Positions 11,501 through 22,404 of a DNA stretch of 64,000 bases are shown here, piece after piece. The position numbers were made by a program, and so were the translations under genes. The notes beneath the pieces were generated by a model. That model made no database searches. It was not told the origin of the DNA and saw only the letters and a program-made list of their open reading frames with translations. Numbering within the stretch: the first letter of the stretch is position 1; each line of letters opens with the position of its first letter. The stretch is taken from NCBI GenBank assembly GCA_030761205.1, contig JAULJL010000027.1:19160501-19224500 (forward strand). The letters are read 5' to 3'. The DNA comes from Fremontodendron californicum. Taxonomy: Eukaryota > Streptophyta > Magnoliopsida > Malvales > Malvaceae.

Positions 11501-13501
11501 TTGAGCATACTTGTGGGAAATTAAAGTTTGTCAAATTGATTATTCTACCTTTGTGATTTTTTTTACCTAGCCAATTTTTATCTAACTTTCAAAAAGTCCT
11601 AGCTACTGTTTGTGAGCCATTTTGTGAGTCTTAAATATTTTTACTTTGATTTTTAAATGATTTTATCAAAGGCAAAAATTGTATTTTGCCAAAACAGTTT
11701 TTTCACCCAGTATTCATAATTTTCCGATTTTTTTGGGAGTCCATATTTAATCATAAAATTAAGCCGATTTTTTCCCATGTATTTTTACATGTCCTGAGTC
11801 TCCAGTATTGTTTTCATAATTTTTTGAATTTTTAAAAATAGTGTAAAAAATCATGGCTTAAAACTGGACAGTGGAGTCAGAATTGAATTTAAAGAAAAAT
11901 CATTTTTCTGTTTTGGTTAAGTTACTTAGAGGGGGCTGATTAGGAAGGTTAGCTACTGACTTAGGGTAGTTTCTAAGCCTTTTTAAACTCTAAAAATGAT
12001 TTTTTTAGTCTCGGGTTAAGGGTAGTCAAGTCCGGATTTTTAAACTTAGGAAATTAGAGCCATTTTTAAAAAAATAGCCCAGTTTTTATTTTTAATTCAA
12101 GCTTTTCAAAATTGTTTTCAAACAATCACAAAATATTTTGGTTTTAGAATATTTAATTTGACATATTTTCTTAAGGTAGCCGGATATCTTTTTAGATATA
12201 CGGATTTCCTTAATTAAAGGAAAAAATACATTTTCATGCATTGCATTTTCCATATTCATGCATTTGATATAATATGTGATTTTTGCTATGATAATTTTTA
12301 TGATATTGTTATGATTTTGAGTTATGTTATATTGTTTATTATATGATTTGGAATATTTCATGATGTCCTATACTTTTTATTTAGTTATTTTTGTCATATT
12401 ATTTAGCATATACTATGTTCATGCATTATTATTTTTATTTTATTTTCATGCATATTATATGATAGCATTATTTCATATTTTATGTCATTTAAATTATATG
12501 CCATATCATTCATATTTGCCATGTCGTTTAAATCATTTCATTTCATATAGAATATGTATGTTACTTAGGTCATTTTATTTCATGTAGAATATATTATGTT
12601 ACTTAGGTTATTTTATTTCATTTAGAATATATCATATGACTTAGGATATTGCATTTCATGTAGAATATATTATGTTACTTAGGTCATTTTATTTCATTTA
12701 TAATATGTCATATAACTTAGGACATTTCATTTCATTTAGAATATGCTATGGCATTTAAATTATATCATATCATTTAGGAAGCATTATATTATTCATATTT
12801 TTTAAAAATATTTTCAAAAGGATAATGATTTTTCAATAAAAAATAAAGATATTCCTGAGTTAAAATAATTCATGAGTTCTCTACCGGGTTTGTTGGAGGG
12901 AATATCATCAATTATCATTAATAAAGGAATATCTTACTTTCAAAAAAGGAGAATGATTCGGAAAGTTTTCCAAATTAATAAAAAAATTTATATTTTGCCA
13001 CGTTTGTTGGAGAATATAGAAAAATATTGAATTTATAAATTCCGGATCATTTTCAATTAAAAATGGAATTATTTTTCTTTAAATTGGGAATTAATTTGAA
13101 ATACTAAATTTAAAACCAACTTTTTACCGAGATTTGAGATAACACACGATTAATAAGGTACCGTTTTATACGGGCGTTGTGGGGGTGCTAATCCTTCCCG
13201 GCACGTAACCGAGTACCGAACCCGTTTCTTTGATTTCTCTAGTTTAAACACAGACTTGAAATTGGTTTTAAAAATATTTTAATTAATTTTTAAAATATTT
13301 TATAAAACCGGTTTTAATAGGTGGCCGATCAGACCTAGCTAAAAAAGATTGGTGGCGACTCCATGTCTTTTTCAAGGTCATTTTCAAAACCTTCATTTTT
13401 CTAGAGGAATTAAGTCGACTTTTCCTCGATTTTTTTTTAAAGTCACGCTTAACGAATAATAAAGTCTTGCGATGAGACTCGTTATTTTTTAGATTGCGAC
13501 A
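8519..13501 (+). repeat. 5' LTR of element B
   Basis: Begins TGTAGACATC and ends in GATTGCGACA, followed by the primer-binding site. It is 4983 bases. It aligns along its length with the right LTR, with scattered substitutions and a gap near 12790 where the right copy keeps about 42 more bases. Open frames inside (for example minus strand 9025-9553) come from the internal repeat, not from genes. Confidence 0.85.
9180..9960 (+). repeat. ~160-base repeat array in the 5' LTR of element B
   Basis: Four to five degenerate units, each with 'gattcggagttcgtttgc', 'aaaatggccaaatcc' and 'aaatagcaaatg'. They match the arrays in the right LTR and in the LTR of element C. Confidence 0.8.
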
Positions 13502-13504
13502 GCT

Positions 13505-13522
13505 TGGCGACTCCACTGGGGA
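13505..13522 (+). other. Primer-binding site of element B (tRNA-Arg type)
   Basis: TGGCGACTCCACTGGGGA lies three bases after the LTR. It is complementary, with a mismatch, to the 3' end of plant tRNA-Arg that ends in GGAGTCG plus CCA. tRNA-Arg priming is reported for Ogre elements. The tRNA identity rests on recall of the tRNA sequence. Confidence 0.75.
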
Positions 13523-15093
13523 CTTTTTTTTTAGAGAGTCAGGTCTAGAATTAGTCGTATGTTATCTAAGTCTCGGTTTTCTTGGTTTTATTGGTATTTA
13601 ATTTTAATTCCCATATTTTTAAAATAAAAGAGAATTTTGAAAATAAAAAAATGTTTTAATATGTCCATATTCATGTGCATTCATATTATTATTTGTTTGT
13701 CTGGTTATTTTGTTGCGTATATTTATATGTTTTCTTGGCTGATGCTTTACATTGATTGATTTTAGTGGGGTATTTAGAATAAGGGTTGTAGAATAGGTGG
13801 TGACAGGTTTGTTTTGTTCCTCCGCACACACTGTATTCACATTTGCATAACATGAATCCTCTAACCGGGTTCCGTCCTTTTAAGTGGGAGTAAAGTAACT
13901 ACGCCTTCGTGATGTTCCTCCGTATGGGCCAGTGAAACACTTTCGGAGTATAAAGTACCTAATGCCTTCGTGATAATCCTCCGTACGGGCATTGGAAAAT
14001 ATACTCTAACGAATTGAATCCGCTTTTATCGGGGTGCCTTACTAGCCTTCACCGGCGATAGTGAGGAACAATTTGGGGCCTTAGAACCGATTCACCTTCA
14101 TATAGTGAACCTAGGCGAAGCCATGCCAGATTTCCGTTAGATATACCAAAAATAGGAACACATGGAGGGACATTTCTAAACCTTTTGTTACCTATTTTAT
14201 AATCTGAAGAAGTTTTGTAGATCGGGCAACGATGTACGTACATCGCCCGTAATAAATGTGATAATCCGTCCCAAAGGCACTGTGATACCTATATAAGTAG
14301 ATATTTGTCGGGGCAAATATTCATTAACTGTTTGAAATAAAAAATAAAAATCATTTTTCAAGCATTTTTGCATTTTGCACATTTCATACATGTGTGAATA
14401 AAACATGTACATTTTTTGTTGTATTATTGATCTCATTCTTTGCAATAAATAGTTGGAAATAATAATCTCATTTGGTGATTTCATAAACCGGTAGTGTTAC
14501 ATTAACATTTGCATATTGTACCATAGTAGGATCCACTACCTCGAAATTCTTTTGAAAATAATATGATTGGTTTTTCATAGAAAAAAAAAACATGTTTCAA
14601 AAAGTCATGAATTTGGAGGCAAATCTTGCATAATGAGATTTTTGAATAATCAAGATTTCGGTCTCACCAATTTCGTGTAATCATTGGTTAATTTATTTGT
14701 ATCATTTTGACATCATGACACAGTCCTAACATGTATGGTTATTCATTGTAGAATACATTTGTGTTTACATGGTCATTCTTTGTACCTACTTTTGTATTAA
14801 TTCATTTATTCTTAGCATGTATCATTTTGACAACATAGCATGCATGGTCATTCATTGTAGAATATGTTTATGACATGCATAGTCATTATTTGTATATACC
14901 TGTGCATCAATTTATTCAATGCATCATATTGGCATTAGATTGCATCCATAGCATACATAGTCATCATAATTTCTCTGTATATGTTCATGTATTAATCATC
15001 AGTATATTCATGCACATAGGAATAGAGCATGTACATTCATAATTGTATTCTTAATCTCATGACATTTTCATTTGCATTAAAGGGGTTCAAGAT
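13523..15093 (+). other. Untranslated leader of element B
   Basis: No gene is seen. It holds two units starting 'taaagtaact' (13891) and 'taaagtacct' (13951), each with a 'gccttcgtgat' and a 'cctccgta' word. The same paired block stands at 43695-43820 in the leader of element D. Before the first gag module (14700-15060) are degenerate repeats of the 'gcatgcatggtcattcattg' kind. The conserved leader could hold a packaging or dimerisation signal; that is inference. Confidence 0.6.
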
Positions 15094-16026
15094 ATGAGGA
15101 ATGAATCAGAGGAATGATTGGGTGCTTTGGAACGCAACCAAGAGGAATGTAGACATGAAATATGGGAAATGAAAGAACAACTCGCCAAATTGTTGAAAAT
15201 GTTGGAGGATATGGGTAAGAGTAAAGAGAAACTTTCTCAGGGTTCTGTATTGTCTTCGGATCAACCAAAACCATTAGGTCCAGAACATACAATCCTTGCT
15301 GGATCCTGCACTTGTCAATGCCACAAAGGTTGCAATCCTGATGAAATTATGGACAAAATCATGAAAATGATTAAACCTGAGAGCCTGATACCAAAGATAG
15401 AAACCTCGGATCCTGTACCATACTTGCAAACTATCCTAGGTCCAAACCAATGTCCCCACCCTACTATGGTCCAATCGCCCATTGGGATGACCACTACGGG
15501 ATTCCTGAATCCCACTCCATCACCAACAACTGCCAGTTCATACTATTTCCCTCATCAATCACCTTATCCAGTATCTGGGATATGAACCTCGAGCTATGTA
15601 CAACCTCCAAAGGCCCCATGTCCAAATCCATACCCTTACCATGTTGTTCCGCCACATCTCCATGTAAACACTCTGGTTTGGACCTTAGCGCCACAGCCAA
15701 GTGCCCCAACTCCTAGGCTATGTGTGACTAAGAAACAACCCCAGGATAAAACCCAAATGCATTTTGATCCCATTCCAATCAGCTACCGAGTGCTTCTCCC
15801 TATACTGATCCAATATCACATGGTTGCCTGTGTCCCATTGAAATCCTTATTACCACCATATCCAAGGTGGTATAATCCAAATGCAAGATGTGATTATCAC
15901 TGTGGAATTGTTGGCCATAGCATTGAAGACTGTATAGCATTCAAAAAGAAAGTGCAAACTCTTATAGATGCCAAGTGGTTGGATCCAACGACACTGATTG
16001 ATAGAGGACTGGGAAAGCGTCATTAG
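15094..16026 (+). pseudogene. Element B gag-like module 1 (capsid-less), two stops
   Basis: ATG at 15094, then TGA at 15115-15117 and TGA at 15583-15585, both in the same frame, which ends at the stop just before 16027. The product would have an N-terminal coiled coil ('MKEQLAKLLKMLEDMGK'), a Cys/His patch, a Pro-rich middle and the C-terminal gag block 'LPPYPRWYNPNARCDYH' with the C-X2-H-X5-H-X4-C motif also seen in element D. The capsid domain between coil and Pro-rich region is missing. Gag proteins package element RNA; this one looks like a shortened duplicate of the real gag that follows. Confidence 0.7.
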
Positions 16027-16892
16027 GATTGGGAGATTTACAGCATTGAGGTGGAAAGACTTCGGTCTTATATGATGTAATAGGATTTCACTTTTTCAGT
16101 AGCCGACTCTTATAGCCTTAGGATGCTAGAAAGAATAAAGTGCTTGTAAAGACAGTTTTAATTACTGTTCAGATTTTGTAAAACATGGTTTATACCATTG
16201 TGAACATTGATATGGGAATGAACTGACTATGCTTCAAATTTATGAGATGTTGATGATTAAGTTCCTCTGATTCTTATTTTCTCCGTGATATCTTTCCATT
16301 TTGCATTTTGCATCCGATCAATTATTGGTCATACCATACATTCATACATGTATCATGTTAGTATCAGGTTGCATTTATGCATTCATAATCAGCATGATTT
16401 TTCTGTACATATCCATGCATTAATTTGCTTATTACATACATCATGTTAGCATTAGGTCGCATTCATGACACACATGGTTAGCATGATTTTCTTTGTATAT
16501 ACTCTGTATCAATCATTCATTGTTTACATGTATCATAATTGACACCGTGTTGCATTCATAGGATATATGATCATTCATTAGGAAATACGCTAAAATGTAC
16601 ATGATTATTCATTGCATATATCCATGCGTTGATTTGTTTATTCTTTGCCTGCAACATGTTGGCATCGTGATTGCATTTATTACATACATGGTCAGCATGT
16701 TTCCACTATATGTCCATACATCATTTTTTATTCTTCACATGCATCAAATTGCATTCATGGCTCATTCATATGACATACATTTGGGGGAAATAAAACAGAA
16801 GTTGGCTTGGCTTTAGGAGTCTTTGAAAGAATTTCCATTTCAAATCAGAGGTATAAGAAGTACTGAGTACCCTTTTAATACAGGTTAGTGCT
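16027..16892 (+). other. Spacer between the two gag modules of element B
   Basis: Non-coding. From about 16320 to 16760 it carries degenerate ~90-base repeats with 'catacatgg', 'atgcattaat' and 'catcatgttagcatta' words, like those before gag module 1. This suggests that a leader-plus-gag unit was duplicated. Confidence 0.55.
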
Positions 16893-17554
16893 ATGGAGGA
16901 TGAACAAGTTGCCCGAATGGAAAAAATGGAAAGGGAACAGAAAGAATTGCGAGAACAGCTAGCAAAGTCTCAAGCAAAATCTAAGGATCAGATGACTAAA
17001 TTGATGGAGCTGATGTCCGCCGTAATCAAGGGAAAAGGATACACTGAAAACTTTGTCGCCAGGAAAGGGTTAGAGGCACAAAAGGGTCAGAATGAGGTCG
17101 TAATGATTGATGCCCAGGACACAGTTAACCCCGTCAATGTCCTAAACTCAGATGATCCAGCTGAACAGGCAAAGTTGAAAATGGTTGCAGTAAATGAGGT
17201 TGAGTTGGCAGATTCCCAAGGGAAATATCAGTTGTTAGATGAAAGGCTCTGGGCGGTAGAAAGTACAGATGTATTTGGGAGTTTAGATGCGAAAGAACGA
17301 TGTTTGGTCCTCGACTTAGTCATTCCTCCTAAGTTCAAGATCCCTGACTTTGTGAAATATGACGGGTCGACCGATCCGTCAGCCCACATCACTATGTTCT
17401 ACCGGAAGATGACAAGTCATATAGATAATGATAAGCTTTTGATTCACTGCTTTCAGGATAGCCTCAGCGGATCCACAATTAGGTGGTATAGTCAGTTGAG
17501 CAAGGATCAGATTCGTTCTTGGAATGACCTAGCTAGGGTTTTTCTAAACCAGTA
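16893..17554 (+). pseudogene. Element B gag, 5' part (interrupted by LOG-RE1)
   Basis: Starts ATG at 16893. Residues 1-45 form a charged coiled coil ('MEKMEREQKELREQLAKSQA'). The capsid domain follows: 'VIPPKFKIPDFVKYDGS', 'SAHITMFYRKMTSHIDNDK' and 'LLIHCFQDSLSGSTIRWY'. The frame breaks at 17555 where LOG-RE1 starts and resumes at 27116 with 'KHMTDMAPNRLTLQNM'. Up to the insertion there is no stop. It is homologous to residues 1-236 of the gag of element D. The protein would bind and package element RNA. Confidence 0.85.
17550..17554 (+). other. Target-site duplication of LOG-RE1 (CAGTA), left
   Basis: CAGTA precedes the LTR start at 17555 and is repeated exactly at 27111-27115. Taking out 17555-27115 rejoins the gag frame of element B. 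Confidence 0.95.
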
Positions 17555-18402
17555 TGATGGAGACTCAATTAAGAGTTGTAAACCCAAGTGCAGGTTATGT
17601 TCAAGTAATAAATTCTCGGGTGTCCGAGGTCGAACCACAGGGAAGCGTATTAGTAAGTATAAGTTTATAAATATATAAGAAAAAGAAAATAAACAAGATA
17701 TTAGGGAATCAATAACAAAGAAAGTAAACAAGATATTAGAGAACAAAATAAACAAAATAACATAAAAGCAATTAAACAAGATATAAAAAAAACAATAAGA
17801 AAAGATGTTGAGGTTAGAGAATCCACTCTTGGTGTTATGCTAAGATTAATCTTGTTTTATTACACAATTGAAATCCACACATAAGGGAGGTTCCAACCGG
17901 AAGGTTTAGCAATTCAGTCCAAATTGTCCAACGTCCATAGCATATGATATTATGTTCATTTGGTGTCCTCAAAACTCACAAAAAGAGTCCAAGCATTCCT
18001 TATGCCAAGGTATATGTCTACAACAAATCAAGGTTATGAAACCAAGCATTTACTGTGCCATTTTCATTGTCAATAATGAATCAAGATCTCTACTTTGCAA
18101 GTATGATTTTAAACTAAAAGAAAATATTATCTATACTAGTGTTTATAAATGATGATTCATTTTAGCTCATGTTTAAGAGACTAACCTTAGCATTTACCAA
18201 GAGCTTCACCTCATCACCTCAACAATATGATTAGCAACACATACTAGATATGAATAAAATGAAAAGAAATGTAAGAAGCATAAGTAAATAAAAAAAGAAA
18301 ACTAGAGAAAGGAAAGAAGAAGAAGAAAACTTAGAGAATTTTACTACAAAGGCTAATATCCTACCAATGTATCATGTATCCCCATACTCATCCAAGGCCC
18401 TC

Positions 18403-18410
18403 TATTTATA
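18403..18410 (-). promoter_or_regulatory. TATA box in the LOG-RE1 3' LTR
   Basis: TATAAATA on the minus strand, followed downstream by GAGGGCCTTGG. It is conserved at 26456-26463 and in both LTRs of LOG-RE2 (50368-50375, 57501-57508), so it is very probably the core promoter that starts R. Confidence 0.75.
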
Positions 18411-18642
18411 CACATTTTGGAGGGCTAAATGACAAGAGACAAGCTTTACAAATTTCAAAGGTAGGTATAATAGGTGGGTGCATTTTTCTAACAATTTTCG
18501 TCATATTGTATGACAATTCTGATCAGCCAGCTTGATGGTCGATTTTGTCAATGTTGGAGGCTCGATCTGATAAAATGGTCTTCTAGAAAAATATACCCCT
18601 ATCAGTTACGGATCCATAGCCGTTGGAATCAGATCATTTGCG

Positions 18643-18696
18643 CACGTGGATCGGAAGATATGGTCAAAATACCAAAACGGTGCAGAACAGACGTCA
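18643..18696 (-). promoter_or_regulatory. G-box and TGACGTC in the LOG-RE1 U3
   Basis: CACGTG at 18643-18648 and TGACGTC (minus strand) at 18690-18696 lie upstream of the TATA box. Both are core motifs of plant bZIP (and, for CACGTG, bHLH) factors. The right LTR has the same (G-box 26696-26701). In LOG-RE2 the TGACGTC is kept but the G-box is lost. Binding is not shown. Confidence 0.4.
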
Positions 18697-19057
18697 TTGC
18701 ACATCAGCCAACTTGATGGTCGATTTCGCTAGGGAAAACGACTCCGTTTCAAGAAGTGTAAAACATGAAAAAGATAGATATGCCTCTTAGCTTTGCAGGG
18801 ATACAAAGTTCAGCCTTATTGCTTCAGTGAAACTCGAGATATAGCTGATATGGCAAAAGGTGTCGGAACTGGAACTGAACTGGACTTGCCCTTAATTCTA
18901 GTAATCTGAAATCACTCAAAGAAACTTGTGAAAAACACCAAATTACATAAAAATATAAAAGATCATAAACACAATTAGACTAAACAATAATAACTCGTAT
19001 TTGACACAAAACAATAATAAAACATAACTAAAAACTATATAATTATACGAGTTATCA

Positions 19058-19070
19058 CACCCCCATACTT
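19058..19070 (-). other. Polypurine tract of LOG-RE1
   Basis: On the minus strand AAGTATGGGGGTG directly precedes the 3' LTR start TGATAACTCG. LOG-RE2 has TAAGTGTGGGGGTG at the same place. Confidence 0.85.
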
Positions 19071-20852
19071 AGATTGTTGCTAGTCCCTAGCAACGACTCA
19101 ATAAAAAAAATAATAATAAAATAAGAAAATCTAATCTAATCCATTTTCGTAGGAAATCACGGTGGCACTTAGCATGTGACACAAGCCTTTAAACCCCTAG
19201 GTGTCCCTAGTGGACGAGTTTAGTCTCGTGAGGGTTTACTAGGACGATACCCACAAACATTGAAGACATAAGAAAAACTAAAAATAATAATTATAACTAA
19301 TCCTTCCAATATAAATTAGAGATAATCATTGGACAAGTCTTAAAAACTAATCAATAGCTTAAAGAAATTCACAAAAGATCTTGCTTGAATGTAAATAGTT
19401 TGAGTTAAGCCAATAATAACATAACATAATTCAATCAAAATAGTGTATATTCAAACTTAATCTCAACTTCTCACATGGGATACTCTCTTGATTTTCACTC
19501 TTTAAAGTAGTGGTAAAGTGTTTACACTCAATCAATCTCATGAAAACACTTCTACCATATGCTTGCTTGTCCACCTATTCTCCACTATTTAGATCATACA
19601 ACTTCATAAATCAGGAGGTCTTTATTCAAGGTTGTAATGGGGCCAAAGGGTTATAATGTGGTTAAAGAACAAAAGGATAAAGATATCACAAAGGTTCCAA
19701 AGAGTTCATAGATTTTAGAGACATAATAAGATCATACAAATAAAACTTCTCAAAACTCTTATAAAGCACATAATAACATAGGCTAAATATTCATGTTGAG
19801 CCTTTGCATCATTCTAACCAACTTTGTAACATCTTTTTCTAGAAGTTCAAGAGAAGATTTTTTTTTTTTTTTTTTTTTTTTAATATGGGAATGTATTTGA
19901 CAATGATCCCTTTCTTTTTCTCTTGACTTTTTCTTTTCTTTTCTTCCCCCACACTTATCTTTTGTTTCTAACCCAAATTTTCAAATAAAAATATCCCTTG
20001 TTTTTTTTGCAATATGTCTCAAAATATAAAATTCATCTTTAGAACAAGGGTAAGGATATAAGCATATTTAGGCTAGGTGTAAGTTGTGGTTACCAATAAA
20101 ACATCATATTTAATGTAGGCTCAAATTGGCTCACTAGTGGGGATGTTCTCGTAGAACATTATTAATGGATGGCTGTTTGGCTCTGGTTATAATCCTAATG
20201 CCTCTATCATATTCATGTTGTCACATGTATCAATATAGTCTCAAACGGTTTAAAGCAAGTTCTAGAGAATCATGTAATCATAAGAGCACTCAAGAAAGAA
20301 ATTAGATTGATTTGTATAATGCATCAATCATTATAGGCTCAAAAACTCACAAAGATGATTATACAAGTCAGATTAAGTCTAAACATGCTTCTTTCTCAAT
20401 CAACATATCATATTAACATTGGCTCATAAAAAGGTTGACATCAAGCTCAATTCTCATGAAAATCTTCTCACTAATAAATCTGTTTTAGACTTATGCAATT
20501 CATATCTCATCATTGTATTGAAAGTAACTAAAAAAAAACACACTAAGTCTAAACATGTTTTTTTTTTTTTTTTTTTTTTTTTGTTTTTTTGAAGAAGAAG
20601 ATTAAATCAAACTGACAAGGTATGTCTCAAGTCTCCCTTACTCAGACCTTGTTCAGAATGAATACTTCTAAATGTCTTAAAACACAACAAATTTTTTTTT
20701 TTTTTTTAGCAAAATATGTCCCTTACCCCCTACTAAAATATGACATTGTCCCCAATGTCAAATTTTAAAGGTAGAATTTAGGAGATATTACCTGCAGAGG
20801 TTGCTAACCACTTATTATAACTGAGACACAACAAACAAAATGTTAGATAATG
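19071..20852 (-). other. 3' untranslated region of LOG-RE1
   Basis: Non-coding stretch between the LOG stop and the polypurine tract. It matches LOG-RE2 54823-56840 in reverse orientation. It contains T homopolymers (19859-19882, about 20559-20583, about 20691-20708) and a perfect short hairpin (20741-20760). No gene is seen. Confidence 0.8.
20741..20760 (-). other. Perfect hairpin next to a G-rich tract, LOG-RE1
   Basis: TGACATTG and CAATGTCA form an 8-base stem with a 4-base loop. On the minus strand it is followed by 'tagtagggggtaagg', a polypurine-like run. A similar stem followed by 'taagtgtgggggg' is at 55278-55316 in LOG-RE2. Its role is unknown. Confidence 0.6.
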
Positions 20853-21500
20853 TCACAAAGACAAAGTGCAATCCACTCCTTGCTCGTCCATATCTCTTTT
20901 TCTTTTTCCGAGCGTTTGCGAAACAACCGTAGCAGATAAACACTCATAAGCTTGTAGCTTTTTGAGTAAATCTTCAATGGTTGTAGCAGAAATTATGGTT
21001 CTCCTTGCCTCTGAAAACATGAATCCATTATCCACAGCATTATCTAAATATGAAAGTAAATTACTAAAATAACCATTAATATTAAGCAAACCAATGGGTT
21101 TCTTATTTGTGACCAAAGATGACCAAGAAGCCACGCAAGCTATTTCTTCCAATGTACCCAGACCTCCTGGTAAGGCAATGAATGCATCGGCAGAATGGTA
21201 CATGATTGTTATCCGTTCAGGGATACTCCAGACTTGTATTTCCTTACCCACGGTAGGTCCACAAAAATCTGTGAATAGTTTTGGCACGATTCCTAGAACT
21301 GGACTTCCTCCGGCGTGTGCTGCTGTAGCGACTGCTCCCATTAAACCCGTACTACCGCCTCCATAAATCAAGTGGATCTTTTGTTGGGCAAGTATTACTC
21401 CAACTCTTATTGCTTCATCAGCGAATATGTTATTTTTCCCTGGATAAGCACCTCCAAAGACACAAATTTTTTTAATGCGCTGGGACGAAGTGCTTTCCAT
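20853..21500 (-). CDS. LOG-like: LOG-family cytokinin-activating enzyme carried by LOG-RE1
   Basis: A 215-residue intronless frame of the LONELY GUY family. LOG enzymes release the active cytokinin base from the cytokinin riboside 5'-monophosphate in cytosol or nucleus. Seen here: Rossmann start 'ICVFGGAYPGK' (12-22), 'YGGGSTGLMG' (46-55), Arg96 in 'PERITIM', 'DAFIALPGGLGTLEE' with the family PGGxGT motif at 111-116 and Glu119, and 'KPIGLLNINGYFSNLL'. The position after Arg96 is Ile where plant LOGs usually have Lys. The C-terminus adds ~28 residues with KRKR (199-202), a possible nuclear signal. I chose the ATG at 21500; the frame is open 69 codons further but that part lies before a CAG acceptor-like site. 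Function as an enzyme is inferred. Confidence 0.9.
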   Translation of the reverse strand: MESTSSQRIKKICVFGGAYPGKNNIFADEAIRVGVILAQQKIHLIYGGGSTGLMGAVATAAHAGGSPVLGIVPKLFTDFCGPTVGKEIQVWSIPERITIMYHSADAFIALPGGLGTLEEIACVASWSSLVTNKKPIGLLNINGYFSNLLSYLDNAVDNGFMFSEARRTIISATTIEDLLKKLQAYECLSATVVSQTLGKRKRDMDEQGVDCTLSL

Positions 21501-21519
21501 TTTTTTTCTTTTTCGAGTG

Positions 21520-21535
21520 CCTGAAAGAGAATGAG
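21520..21535 (-). promoter_or_regulatory. Probable splice acceptor before LOG (LOG-RE1)
   Basis: On the minus strand ATTCTCTTTCAG ends at 21521, and the LOG ATG is the first ATG after it, 20 bases downstream. The same site is kept in LOG-RE2 (ends 54160). If joined to the donor at 25360, the LOG frame is entered in phase. Confidence 0.55.
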
Positions 21536-21867
21536 TACATGGTGTAATATATAGAGGACTGAGTAGTGAATCAGACAAGAGTAATAATGTCGCCGAAAGT
21601 GTATTTGACCTGTCAGAAGAAAATGTTAACCTAACAAAAGATTTTTGCGTGATTTCAGGAAGAAAATCAAAAAGAGAAGAAAAATCAACCGTAAAAGACC
21701 AATGCAAAAAAAAAAAAAGAATAATTACACAAATCGAACAACACGTAAACTAAACCGAAATAAAATTATTGCAAATCAAACCAAAAGCTGAGAAGTCATT
21801 TATTGTAGTTGTGATTGTGGCTCACATCTTCCTCTGGTTTTACGTCCAGAAACGGCTTAAACGCCTT

Positions 21868-22404
21868 CTATGAGTCGAGGATATGCTTCCCATCCAGTTT
21901 TCTTACAAGCTGGCAAACAGGGTCTTTTAACATCAGATTCCCAAGATGTTGCCATTCCCTTTGGAATTGCGGCCATAAATCAAGAATTTCTCTTTGTACG
22001 TCTCCACTAGGATGCGTCTCAAGAGAAAGTTGGATATTACCCAAATTCTCCTTACTCAGTCCATCCTTAATGAATTTAATTTTATCATCTCGATTAGAGG
22101 ACGGAATCCCAATAGAACGACATTTACCGTTACACGTCCATCGTGCACACTTGTGGCAATTTGAACTCATGCGCTTTGCTCGTCGCTTCTTTGCATAAGT
22201 GCTTCTACCTGTACCTGGTAAATGCAAAACAGGAAGATATTCATCTTCACGTACCTTGGCTTCAATTATCCAACGTATGTCTTCAGGAATCCCTTTGTTC
22301 ATAAGCATTCTTAATCTTTCTAATCGAACTTGGTAAAGCTTCAGTAAAATATTCCGAGGAAAAGGAGGAAATCGTTTCTGCAATCTTTTGAGAATATCAT
22401 CCAT
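21868..22404 (-). CDS. Cys-rich basic protein resembling betaflexivirus nucleic-acid-binding proteins
   Basis: A 178-residue frame between the pol remnant and LOG. Residues 35-50 read 'LMNKGIPEDIRWIIEA'; 63-78 are 'PGTGRSTYAKKRRAKR', a basic nuclear-signal-like stretch. Four cysteines follow (83, 86, 91, 95; C-X2-C-X4-C-X3-C), then 'DDKIKFIKDG'. The order helix, GRS-basic patch, Cys cluster is the layout I know from the small nucleic-acid-binding proteins of carlaviruses and vitiviruses (some are RNA-silencing suppressors). The resemblance is by pattern only; no search was run. The C-terminal 60 residues, rich in Trp and Gln, are not recognised. A CAG acceptor-like site lies one base before the ATG. 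Role: possibly RNA binding; inferred. Confidence 0.6.
   Translation of the reverse strand: MDDILKRLQKRFPPFPRNILLKLYQVRLERLRMLMNKGIPEDIRWIIEAKVREDEYLPVLHLPGTGRSTYAKKRRAKRMSSNCHKCARWTCNGKCRSIGIPSSNRDDKIKFIKDGLSKENLGNIQLSLETHPSGDVQREILDLWPQFQREWQHLGNLMLKDPVCQLVRKLDGKHILDS

Larger units (their letters stand above)
17555..19057 (-). repeat. 3' LTR of LOG-RE1
   Basis: 1503 bases; on the minus strand it begins TGATAACTCG and ends TCTCCATCA. It is nearly identical to 25607-27110. Its U3 half is the same family as the LTR of LOG-RE2, while the part downstream of the TATA region differs. Short open frames at 17952-18152 and 18510-18716 repeat exactly in the other LTR and are not genes. Confidence 0.92.

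Noticed and set aside
15118..15585. Start of the first gag module of B at 15118
   Set aside because: The codon there is TTG, directly after a TGA; the natural ATG is at 15094, so I annotate the module from there as interrupted.
17952..18716. Two short open frames in the LOG-RE1 LTR (66 and 68 codons), exactly repeated at 26005-26769
   Set aside because: The identity comes from the LTR duplication; no coding signs.
21501..21707. N-terminal extension of LOG (69 codons upstream of the chosen ATG)
   Set aside because: The extension differs in length in LOG-RE2, is Ser/Leu-rich without family match, and ends at a pyrimidine tract plus CAG, so it is more likely intron than coding.
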